9,148 nt of DNA from an uncultured Lachnospiraceae bacterium (GCA_934371505.1 CAKRNW010000094.1:1-9148), one strand, 5' to 3'. Shown: positions 1 through 6,837, numbered from the stretch's first letter. Notes: generated by a model not told the origin, from the sequence alone. Made by a program: numbers and translations.

Positions 1-2
1 TT

Positions 3-121
3 CTGCGTAAGAAAGTGACTCAAGTGTGAGCAGACTCCTTTTGCGGAGCAAAAATTAAAATGAGTCTGCGAATCGTTACTGGAACGAGGTACGAGTGAAC
101 AGTAACGAATATGCGTTACTG
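3..121 (+). repeat. Structured intergenic repeat, copy 1 (upstream of tatD)
   Basis: This is copy 1 of an element whose second copy lies at 4673-4786. Shared blocks are CTGCGTAAGAAAGTGA (3-18), CAAGTGTGAGCAG (21-33), TTTTGC/GCAAAA and TGCGAAT. Stem 2 pairs GCAGACTC (30-37) with GAGTCTGC (62-69) and encloses a small hairpin, TTTTGC (39-44) with GCAAAA (48-53) around a three-base loop. Stem 3 pairs TCGTTACTG (73-81) with CAGTAACGA (100-108). A second CGTTACTG at 114-121 could pair with 100-107 instead. The 3' arm of stem 1 (CAAGTGT, 21-27) is present, but its 5' partner would lie before the window. The element ends about 20-33 nt before the tatD start. Pairing is seen directly; whether it acts as RNA leader or as dispersed DNA repeat is unknown. 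Confidence 0.82.
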
Positions 122-130
122 AGATAGAAT

Positions 131-134
131 GGAG
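131..134 (+). promoter_or_regulatory. tatD ribosome binding site that decides the start
   Basis: GGAG lies six bases before the ATG at 141. An in-frame ATG at 129 overlaps this GGAG and has only a weak GAGATAG before it. Starting at 141 gives the usual TatD opening, M-I-F-x-T-H-A-H-Y-D-D. Confidence 0.75.
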
Positions 135-140
135 ACAAAC

Positions 141-917
141 ATGATTTTTGAAACGCACGCTCATTATGATGATGAAGCTTTTGATAGTGACCGGGAAACC
201 CTCATTGGAAAATTACCTGAGCAGGGTATCAGTCCGGTGGTAAATGTAGGTGCAAGCCTGGATTCCTGTAAACGCACCTTGGAACTGGTAGAGCGTTACC
301 TCTTTTTCTATGGAGCAATCGGAGTACATCCCAGTGAAACCAGGGAACTGACGGAGGAAAATTTTCCGCTGTTAAAAGAATGGTGCAGGCAGGAACGTAT
401 CGTGGCAGTGGGAGAGATCGGACTGGACTATCATTATGAGGATACAGACCGCGCTATCCAGAAGATGTGGTTCGGAAGACAGCTGGATCTGGCCGGGGAA
501 CTGGAATTACCGGTTATCATCCACTCAAGAGAAGCTGCGCAGGATACCATTGCCTGTATGGAAGAACATGACGGAAAACAGATCGGTGGAGTGGTGCATT
601 GCTATTCCTACTCGGCAGAACTGGCGAAAACTTTTTTGAAAATGGGATTTTATTTTGGAATCGGTGGTGTTATCACTTTTCAGAATGGCAAAAAACTCCG
701 GGAAACCGTGGAAATGCTCCCTATGGACCGCATCGTGCTGGAGACAGACTGTCCTTACCTGGCACCGGTTCCCCACAGAGGTGGGCGCAACAGTTCCCTC
801 TATCTTCCTCTTGTGGTAGAACAGATCGCACAGATCAAAAATCTGACACCGGAAGAAGTCATACAGATCACAGACGAGAACGCAAGACGCCTGTTCCGGC
901 TGAATGCAATCAGATAA
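141..917 (+). CDS. tatD: TatD family metal-dependent hydrolase (putative DNase)
   Basis: This is a 258-residue TIM-barrel metallohydrolase of the TatD/YcfH family, cytoplasmic and expected to hydrolyse nucleic acid phosphodiester bonds with two divalent metals. The metal-ligand motifs are all present in order: THAHYDD at the N-terminus (H6, H8), GEIGLDYHY (E92), IIHSREA (H128), VVHCYSYS (H153) and LETDCPYLAP (D203). The length is typical of the family. I chose the ATG at 141 rather than the in-frame ATG at 129 because a GGAG sits six bases upstream and the family normally begins MIFDTHAHYDD. The gap to rsmA is 44 bases without a terminator, so the two are probably cotranscribed. In many Firmicutes tatD lies between metG and rnmV-rsmA; here rnmV is absent from the gap. 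The exact cellular substrate of this family in Clostridia is not settled. Confidence 0.95.
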   Translation: MIFETHAHYDDEAFDSDRETLIGKLPEQGISPVVNVGASLDSCKRTLELVERYLFFYGAIGVHPSETRELTEENFPLLKEWCRQERIVAVGEIGLDYHYEDTDRAIQKMWFGRQLDLAGELELPVIIHSREAAQDTIACMEEHDGKQIGGVVHCYSYSAELAKTFLKMGFYFGIGGVITFQNGKKLRETVEMLPMDRIVLETDCPYLAPVPHRGGRNSSLYLPLVVEQIAQIKNLTPEEVIQITDENARRLFRLNAIR

Positions 918-961
918 AGGAAAATAACAGACAAAAATAACGATAGAAAGAAAGGAATCCC

Positions 962-1819
962 ATGGCATATTTAGGAAATCCTACGGAGACGATTGCCGTT
1001 TTACAGAAATATCATTTTAATTTTCAGAAGAAATTCGGACAGAACTTTCTCATTGATCTCCATGTCCTGGATAAAATCATTGACTCAGCGGGCATTACAA
1101 AAGAGGACTGTGTGCTGGAAATCGGACCGGGCATCGGAACCATGACCCAGTATCTGGCAGAGGCGGCAAGGGAAGTGGTCGCTGTGGAAATCGACAAAAA
1201 ACTCATTCCCATTCTGGAAGACACTCTGTCCGCATACGATAATGTGACAGTGATTAATGAAGATATTTTAAAGGTGGATATTGCAGCGCTGGTGCAGGAG
1301 CGCAACGACGGAAAGCCCATCAAAGTGGTGGCAAACCTTCCCTATTACATTACCACACCTATCATTATGGGATTGTTTGAAAGCCATGCACCCCTGAAAA
1401 GCATTACCATCATGGTGCAGAAAGAGGTGGCAGACCGGATGCAGGTGGGTCCCGGAAGCAAGGAGTACGGTGCGCTTTCCCTGGCAGTACAATACTATGC
1501 AAAGCCGGAAATAGTTGCCAATGTGCCGCCCAACTGCTTTATGCCTCGTCCGAATGTAGCCAGTGCAGTGATCCGCCTTACCCGTTATGAGAAACCACCT
1601 GTGGAGGTACAGGATGAGCACAGAATGTTTGCCATCATTCGGGCTTCTTTTAATCAGCGGCGCAAGACACTGGCAAACAGCCTGTCCAATGAACAGAAGC
1701 TCCATGTGACCAGAGAAGATGTGACCACAGCGCTGGAGCGGATGGGTGTCAATCCGCTCATTCGCGGGGAAGCTTTGACCCTGGAACAGTTCGCACAGCT
1801 GTCCAATATCCTGAATTAA
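962..1819 (+). CDS. rsmA: 16S rRNA (adenine1518-N6/adenine1519-N6)-dimethyltransferase
   Basis: RsmA (KsgA) uses S-adenosylmethionine to dimethylate two adjacent adenines in the 3' terminal hairpin of 16S rRNA, a late step in 30S subunit assembly; its loss gives kasugamycin resistance. The 285-residue product has the full family pattern: the N-terminal FQKKFGQNFL (21-30), SAM-binding motif I EIGPGIGT (53-60), the acidic VEID after strand 2 (75-78), NED (99-101), the catalytic motif NLPYYIT (125-131), then PPNCFMPRPNV and SFNQRRKTL in the C-terminal helical domain. Length is normal. An AAAGGA lies five bases before the ATG. It follows tatD closely and is probably on the same transcript. No clear terminator follows, but a separate promoter serves the next gene. 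Confidence 0.98.
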   Translation: MAYLGNPTETIAVLQKYHFNFQKKFGQNFLIDLHVLDKIIDSAGITKEDCVLEIGPGIGTMTQYLAEAAREVVAVEIDKKLIPILEDTLSAYDNVTVINEDILKVDIAALVQERNDGKPIKVVANLPYYITTPIIMGLFESHAPLKSITIMVQKEVADRMQVGPGSKEYGALSLAVQYYAKPEIVANVPPNCFMPRPNVASAVIRLTRYEKPPVEVQDEHRMFAIIRASFNQRRKTLANSLSNEQKLHVTREDVTTALERMGVNPLIRGEALTLEQFAQLSNILN

Positions 1820-1890
1820 CCAACTATGCCATATCTTGTGTTTTTGACAGAAAAAAGTTCCTTATTTTGCGATAAAATCCACGAACCGTT

Positions 1891-1919
1891 TTGACATTGC
1901 GCAACTGCTATGGTAAACT
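1891..1919 (+). promoter_or_regulatory. Sigma-A type promoter for the TPR/AAA-like gene
   Basis: A perfect TTGACA (1891-1896) is followed after 17 bases by TAAACT (1914-1919, four of six consensus bases), with TGG just before it giving an extended -10. Transcription would start near 1926, about 48 bases before the TTG start. The spacer contains the palindrome TTGCGCAA (1897-1904), and an AT-rich inverted repeat TTAAT/ATTAA (1919-1930) lies at the predicted start point. Either could be an operator, but there is no direct support for that. Confidence 0.6.
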
Positions 1920-1962
1920 TAATTCATTAAATTAGGCATACTATTTTTACACGCAAGTTACG

Positions 1963-1968
1963 AGGTGA
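1963..1968 (+). promoter_or_regulatory. Ribosome binding site that decides a TTG start
   Basis: GAGGTGA (1963-1969 region) is five to six bases before the TTG at 1974. The in-frame GTG at 1965 is part of this same Shine-Dalgarno and has no purine-rich site before it, so TTG is the better start. Confidence 0.65.
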
Positions 1969-1973
1969 ACGCG

Positions 1974-4655
1974 TTGGATAAATATGAATATAAAGTACGG
2001 GCAGACGAGATCAAGCGCCTGGTTTCCGAAGGGGATTATGTGGGAGCCATGGAAATTTGTGACACGATTGACTGGAACCGGGTCAAGAGTGTGATGATGC
2101 TCTGTACCGTAAGTGATATTTACAAAATCAACAGAAGATATGAAGACAGTAAAAACATTCTCCTTCTGGCATACGACCGGCATCCCGGTGGACGTCAGAT
2201 TGTGTATTCCCTATGTGAACTTTCCATTAAGCTGGAGGAATTTGTACAGGCCATCGAGTATTATAAAGAATTCGTACAGATAGCCCCGAAGGACACCGGC
2301 AAATACATTCTACTCTACAAATTATATGAAGCTCAGGATGCAGGTCTGGAGGATCGTATTGATGTCCTGAAAAAACTCAAACAGAGAGAGTACAAAGAAA
2401 AATGGGCTTATGAGCTGGCATACCTCTACCATCGTAACGGCAATGTGACGGATTGTATTGAGGAATGCGATGAGCTGATCCTTTGGTTTGGCGAAGGAAA
2501 ATACGTGATGAAGGCACTGGAACTGAAAATGCTTCATGCACCTCTCACACCGGAACAGCAGGCAAAATATGACCTGTGGATGGGGAAAACCTCGCCGCAG
2601 AAATTCCAGGATACAGACAGCGTCACCAGAATTATGGACAGACCGGCGGATGAGGCATACCGGGAACAGACGGCAGCCCAGCCTGTGGAAGTGCCGGCAG
2701 CCGAGAACAAAGAACTGGACATCCATGTAAAGACCATGGATGTGGGACAATACAACACCATCAATCTGCAGAAAGCGTTAGCGGAAAGCATGAAAGAAGT
2801 GTTGGATACCGGAAAACCTGCGCAGGAGCCTGAGCAGGTGCAGTATGCAGTACCAGCACAACAGCCGGAGACGGAGGAAGCCTTTGATCAGACGGATCCC
2901 ACACCCAGTGTGGAAGCGGAGCTTCAGGAAGAACCCGCCCGTCGCAAAATCGATCCGGACACAGAGGAAATCTTCTTTGAGGATCGAACCGGAACTCTGG
3001 AACCGATTCCCGAACTGCCAAAGGAACAGGAAAAAGCGGCTCCTACAGCGGCAGATCTGGTCATGCAGGCGATGAAGCGTGATTGGACAGGAGAACTTCC
3101 CACAGAGGAAGTGAACCATGCACAGGAGAACAGCCAAAGCGAAATGCCTGGTGCAGAACCAACCGTGGCAGAGCCCGACCAGGCCAGTGCCCCCACCGTT
3201 GTTTTGCCCACGACAGAGGAGAATCGGCAGATTGATCCCGATAAATCAAAGTTCGACAATATTCTGTCCCAGGAGTATGATGGTCAGATCAGCCTGGTGG
3301 TGCCTGAATCTGAAAAAATTGAAAAGCAGATCACTGGTCAGATGAGCATTGAAGACATTATGGCCGAGTGGGAACGGATGAAGAAGGAAAATGAACAGAA
3401 ACGGGCGGAGGATGTCCGGCGCCATGTGCTGGAACAGACCGGCAACCTGTTCAAGGACTTTGAAATTTCCAGTAAGAGCGGATTGCTGGAGCAGCTGGAT
3501 GGAGAAAGCGGTACTGCCTCTGTAGTACTTCCGGGAACCAAAGAACTGCCCAGTGATTTAGAGGAGCCTGTGCAGGAGGAAGAGGTTCCGGAAGAAAATG
3601 TTCCGGAGCAGGGCGAAGCGGAAGAACTTTCGGAAGAGGAAGCCCCCACTGAAATAGTGGAGATGGAAGAGACAGAGGAAGAAACGAAGGATACTGCAGA
3701 AGCAGAAGAAATCGAAGAAGCAGAAGAAGCTGGTGAGGAAGACTCCGAAGAGCCGGAAGAAGCGGATGAAGTAGAAGAGATTGAAGAAGTATCCGTGGAG
3801 ACGGAAGAGGCTGCTGGGGAAGAGGAAGAAACAGAAATAAAAGCGGAGGCCGAGAAATCCGATGTCTCAGAAACCGATGAGGCAGCGGAGACAGAGCAGA
3901 CCGAGGCGCGAGCTCTCACCGACGAAGAGAGAGAATTGTTTGGCCAGTTTATTCAGAGCAAGGGATCCCGCAGACAGATTGTGAATGCCTTGGATAATAT
4001 CAGCCTGGCAGCTTATACCGGCAATATCATCGTCACCGGTGATACAGGAGTGGGAACCATGACTCTGGCGAAAAATCTCATCCGTGAAGTGCAGATGACC
4101 GATCACAACTTCTCCGGACGGGTAGCAAAGATTACGGCTTCCGCACTAAACAAGAAGGATATTCCTTCCACTTTTGCAAAACTCAGCAATGGGGCACTGA
4201 TCGTCCAGAGCGCCGGAAATCTGAATAAAGAAACGACAAAGGCTCTTTATAAGACTCTCAATAATGAAAATCAGGGAATTATTGTGGTATTGGAGGGAAC
4301 AAAGAAATCCATCGACCGTATGCTGGAAGAAAATGAAAATCTTCTGGAGCGCTTTAATTCACGGATTGATGTGGAGGCATTGGGAGACGATGCCCTGGTA
4401 AACTTTGGGAGAAAATATGCTCATCAGATGGAGTATTCCATTGATGAGATGGGTATGTTGGCATTGCATACGCGGATTTCCGATATGCAGACCATGGATC
4501 ACGCAGTGACCATTTATGAAGTACGTGATATTATTGATGAAGCGATTGAACATGCAGATCGCAAAAATGTCAAGCACTTCTTTGATATTTTATTTAGAAA
4601 ACGCTACGATGATGAGGATATGATCATCCTGCGCGAGAATGACTTTATTATTTAA
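1974..4655 (+). CDS. TPR-like protein with acidic linker and degenerate AAA-type C-terminal domain
   Basis: This 893-residue protein has three parts. Residues 1-205 are paired helices of TPR type (repeated A/Y/L patterns such as AIEYYKEFVQIAPKD). Residues 210-645 are mostly disordered, with one predicted helical island at 452-497 (ITGQMSIEDIMAEW, then a charged helix) and a Glu-rich tract at 528-644. Residues 650-893 resemble the CbxX/CfqX (SpoVK) branch of AAA ATPases: a P-loop-like GDTGVGTMT (689-697), GALIVQSAG (740-748) at the Walker B position, and LLERF with R793 at the place of an arginine finger. The Walker A lysine is replaced by Thr695 and the Walker B acids by Gln745-Ser746, so ATP hydrolysis looks unlikely. 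No signal peptide or membrane segment is seen. I recall similar genes after rsmA in Lachnospiraceae, but no function is established. A scaffold or adaptor role is inference. The start could also be GTG 1965 (three residues longer). Confidence 0.88.
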   Translation: MDKYEYKVRADEIKRLVSEGDYVGAMEICDTIDWNRVKSVMMLCTVSDIYKINRRYEDSKNILLLAYDRHPGGRQIVYSLCELSIKLEEFVQAIEYYKEFVQIAPKDTGKYILLYKLYEAQDAGLEDRIDVLKKLKQREYKEKWAYELAYLYHRNGNVTDCIEECDELILWFGEGKYVMKALELKMLHAPLTPEQQAKYDLWMGKTSPQKFQDTDSVTRIMDRPADEAYREQTAAQPVEVPAAENKELDIHVKTMDVGQYNTINLQKALAESMKEVLDTGKPAQEPEQVQYAVPAQQPETEEAFDQTDPTPSVEAELQEEPARRKIDPDTEEIFFEDRTGTLEPIPELPKEQEKAAPTAADLVMQAMKRDWTGELPTEEVNHAQENSQSEMPGAEPTVAEPDQASAPTVVLPTTEENRQIDPDKSKFDNILSQEYDGQISLVVPESEKIEKQITGQMSIEDIMAEWERMKKENEQKRAEDVRRHVLEQTGNLFKDFEISSKSGLLEQLDGESGTASVVLPGTKELPSDLEEPVQEEEVPEENVPEQGEAEELSEEEAPTEIVEMEETEEETKDTAEAEEIEEAEEAGEEDSEEPEEADEVEEIEEVSVETEEAAGEEEETEIKAEAEKSDVSETDEAAETEQTEARALTDEERELFGQFIQSKGSRRQIVNALDNISLAAYTGNIIVTGDTGVGTMTLAKNLIREVQMTDHNFSGRVAKITASALNKKDIPSTFAKLSNGALIVQSAGNLNKETTKALYKTLNNENQGIIVVLEGTKKSIDRMLEENENLLERFNSRIDVEALGDDALVNFGRKYAHQMEYSIDEMGMLALHTRISDMQTMDHAVTIYEVRDIIDEAIEHADRKNVKHFFDILFRKRYDDEDMIILRENDFII
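3555..3905 (+). repeat. Low-complexity Glu-coding tract inside the TPR/AAA-like gene
   Basis: This in-frame purine-rich stretch encodes residues 528-644. By my count 54 of the 117 residues are glutamate, with three lysines and no arginine. The DNA is made of loosely repeated GAA/GAG-rich triplets such as GCAGAAGAA. Such a tract may change length between strains by replication slippage. It also explains a long serine-rich reading frame on the opposite strand that is not a gene. Confidence 0.85.
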
Positions 4656-4672
4656 AAAATTACAGTAGTAAA

Positions 4673-4786
4673 ACACTTGCTGTTTTGCTGCGTAAGAAAG
4701 TGAGCCAAGTGTGAGCAGCCCTTCTTTTGCGTGGCAAAATTTTAATTAGGGTTGCGAATGCTGCGTTCACAGATTTTATGTGAACG
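4673..4786 (+). repeat. Structured intergenic repeat, copy 2 (upstream of glgB)
   Basis: This is the more complete copy of the element also seen at 3-121, in the same orientation. Stem 1 pairs ACACTTG (4673-4679) with CAAGTGT (4706-4712); its loop holds CTGCGTAAGAAAGTGA (4688-4703). Stem 2 pairs GCAGCCCT (4715-4722) with AGGGTTGC (4748-4755, one G-U pair) and encloses TTTTGC (4725-4730) with GCAAAA (4734-4739). A GAAT linker follows, then stem 3 pairs CGTTCACA (4764-4771) with TGTGAACG (4779-4786). Compared with copy 1, the stem bases differ but pairing is retained. It ends 29 bases before the glgB ATG. No T-run follows any stem, so it is not an ordinary terminator. Confidence 0.85.
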
Positions 4787-4815
4787 TAACTAAATAACCG
4801 GATAGGGGGATTTTC

Positions 4816-6801
4816 ATGGCAAAATCAAAGACAAGAGCAAGAAGCAAAGCAAAGACAGCAGCACACACTCAGGTAAACACCCAGGCAAAGCCACAGCAGC
4901 CGAAAGAGGAAACTGTCTTTATCTCTGAGGCGGATCAGTATGTGTTTGCCCAGGGAACGCACTATGACATTTACAAAAAATTAGGTGCGCATCCTTCTGT
5001 AGAAAATGGCGAAAAGGGTATGTTTTTCGGCGTCTGGGCACCTAATGCGGCGGCGGTTCATGTGATCGGAAGCTTTAACGGCTGGAACGAGGAGCAGTAT
5101 CCCATGACCAAGCTGGGACCCGGCGGCATTTACACCTGCTTTATTCCCGGCGTAGGATCCGATGAACTGTATAAATATCTGATTCATACCCAGGATGGAC
5201 ACAAACTTTACAAGGCAGACCCCTTTGCCAACTATGCAGAGCTGCGTCCCGGCAATGCATCGAAAACCACAGATCTTTCCGGCTACATCTGGCATGACAG
5301 TGCATGGATGAAAGCCAGAGAGAAAAAAGATATGAGGAAGGAACCCCTGGCAATTTATGAGTGTCACATTGGTTCTTTTATGAAACATCCGGACGGTACG
5401 GAGGATGGCTTCTATAATTACCGTCAGTTTGCGGACCGCATTGTGCAATACTGTAAAGAAATGAAATACACCCATGTGGAGCTGATGGGAATTGCAGAGC
5501 ATCCCTTCGATGGTTCCTGGGGATATCAGGTGACAGGCTATTATGCACCCACCTCCCGCTATGGAGATCCCAAGGACTTCATGTATCTGGTGGATACCTT
5601 ACACAAAAATGACATCGGTGTCATTCTCGACTGGGTTCCTGCCCATTTTGCCACGGATGAGTTTGGACTAGCTCAGTTTGACGGAACCTGCATTTTTGAG
5701 GATCCGGATCCAAGACGTGGAGAGCATCCCGACTGGGGCACCAAGATTTTCAATCTGGGCAAAAACGAAGTGAAGAACTTCCTGATCGCTAATGTACTTT
5801 ACTGGATTCGGGAGTTCCATGTGGATGGAATCCGTGTGGATGCCGTAGCCTCCATGCTCTATCTTGATTATGGCAAAAAGGAAGGACAGTGGCTGCCCAA
5901 CAAGTTTGGCGGACATGAAAATCTGGAGGCAATCGAGTTCTTCAAGCACTTAAACAGTGTGGTTCGCGGTTCCTACCCCGGCTTTATGACCATTGCGGAG
6001 GAATCCACTGCATGGCCCAATGTCACCGGAGAAATTGGCACGGACAGCCTGGGCTTTACCTTTAAATGGAACATGGGCTGGATGCATGACTTCTGCGAGT
6101 ATATGAAGCTGGATCCTTTGTTCCGCAAGGATGATCACTATGCCATGACCTTTGCCATGACCTACAATGACAGCGAAAACTATATCCTGCCTCTTTCTCA
6201 TGACGAGGTAGTGCATCTGAAGTGCTCCATGGTAAATAAAATGCCGGGGTATCAGGTGGATAAATATGCCAATCTCCGTCTGGGTTACACCTACATGTTT
6301 GGACACAGCGGAAAGAAACTGCTGTTCATGGGACAGGATTTCGGACAGGAGAGAGAGTGGAGCGAAGCAAGAGAGCTGGATTGGTTCCTGTTGGAAAACC
6401 CTTTGAACCGCGGCATGCAGGCGTATGTGGGAGAACTGTTGAAGCTGTATCATAAGTATTCCTGCCTCTACGAGCTGGACAAGGGCTGGAAGGGCTTTGA
6501 ATGGTTGAACGCTGACGATAAAGACCGCAGTGTTTACAGTTTCTTTCGTAAAAACTCCACCGGCAAAAATAACCTGATGTTTGTGCTGAACATGACTCCC
6601 GTTGCCAGAGAAAATTATGTGATTGGAGTGCCTCGGAAGAAGAAATATAAGCTGGTGCTTAACAGCGATGATACCCGCTTTGGCGGAAACGGGAATGAGA
6701 TACCCGCGGAAATTATGGCGAAGGACGGACAGTGTAATTACAGGGACTATACCATTACCGTCACCCTGCCTGCTTATGCAGCAGCGGTATTTACATTCTA
6801 A
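4816..6801 (+). CDS. glgB: 1,4-alpha-glucan (glycogen) branching enzyme, GH13
   Basis: GlgB cuts alpha-1,4 glucan chains and rejoins them through alpha-1,6 bonds, creating glycogen branches in the cytoplasm. The 661-residue product has a CBM48 domain (about 65-150, with FGVWAPNA and GSFNGWN) and a GH13 barrel: EHPFDGSWGYQVTGYYAP (228-245), DWVPAHF (272-278), GIRVDAVASM with nucleophile D342, TIAEES with acid/base E395, and LSHDEVV with D463, followed by a C-terminal beta domain. All three catalytic acids are present. The first 33 residues are a Lys/Ala/Gln-rich, probably disordered extension not needed for the fold. After SHDEVVH the sequence reads LKCS where Escherichia coli GlgB has GKKS. 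AGGGGGA lies about six bases before the ATG. No other glg gene is in the window, so it may be transcribed alone, with the repeat element in its leader and a terminator-like hairpin after it. Confidence 0.97.
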   Translation: MAKSKTRARSKAKTAAHTQVNTQAKPQQPKEETVFISEADQYVFAQGTHYDIYKKLGAHPSVENGEKGMFFGVWAPNAAAVHVIGSFNGWNEEQYPMTKLGPGGIYTCFIPGVGSDELYKYLIHTQDGHKLYKADPFANYAELRPGNASKTTDLSGYIWHDSAWMKAREKKDMRKEPLAIYECHIGSFMKHPDGTEDGFYNYRQFADRIVQYCKEMKYTHVELMGIAEHPFDGSWGYQVTGYYAPTSRYGDPKDFMYLVDTLHKNDIGVILDWVPAHFATDEFGLAQFDGTCIFEDPDPRRGEHPDWGTKIFNLGKNEVKNFLIANVLYWIREFHVDGIRVDAVASMLYLDYGKKEGQWLPNKFGGHENLEAIEFFKHLNSVVRGSYPGFMTIAEESTAWPNVTGEIGTDSLGFTFKWNMGWMHDFCEYMKLDPLFRKDDHYAMTFAMTYNDSENYILPLSHDEVVHLKCSMVNKMPGYQVDKYANLRLGYTYMFGHSGKKLLFMGQDFGQEREWSEARELDWFLLENPLNRGMQAYVGELLKLYHKYSCLYELDKGWKGFEWLNADDKDRSVYSFFRKNSTGKNNLMFVLNMTPVARENYVIGVPRKKKYKLVLNSDDTRFGGNGNEIPAEIMAKDGQCNYRDYTITVTLPAYAAAVFTF

Positions 6802-6837
6802 TCTCTAAAGAATTGAATGAAAGCAACCGAAATATAA

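Noticed and set aside
3..121. Insertion sequence or CRISPR remnant
   Set aside because: No transposase, no target-site duplication, and no regular repeat-spacer pattern; the two copies are isolated.
525..968. A 147-codon minus-strand frame and a 113-codon plus-strand frame (599-940) over tatD
   Set aside because: Both overlap a fully conserved tatD, show no domain, and lack convincing ribosome sites.
1844..1878. Second TTGACA (1844-1849) with TAAAAT (1873-1878)
   Set aside because: The spacing is 23 bases, too long for a sigma-A promoter; the pair at 1891-1919 is much better.
3338..3919. A 193-codon serine-rich reading frame on the minus strand
   Set aside because: It is the antisense shadow of the Glu-rich tract (GAA/GAG repeats read as TCx codons); it has no recognisable domain.
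4020..4075. Functional P-loop ATPase
   Set aside because: The glycine pattern is there, but the lysine is Thr and the Walker B acids are missing, so I describe it as degenerate.
4715..4755. Repeat stem 2 as a transcription terminator
   Set aside because: No T-run follows on either strand in either copy.
4766..4796. Candidate glgB promoter TTCACA...TAAATA
   Set aside because: Spacing of 19 bases and the -35 lies inside stem 3 of the repeat; no better than chance.
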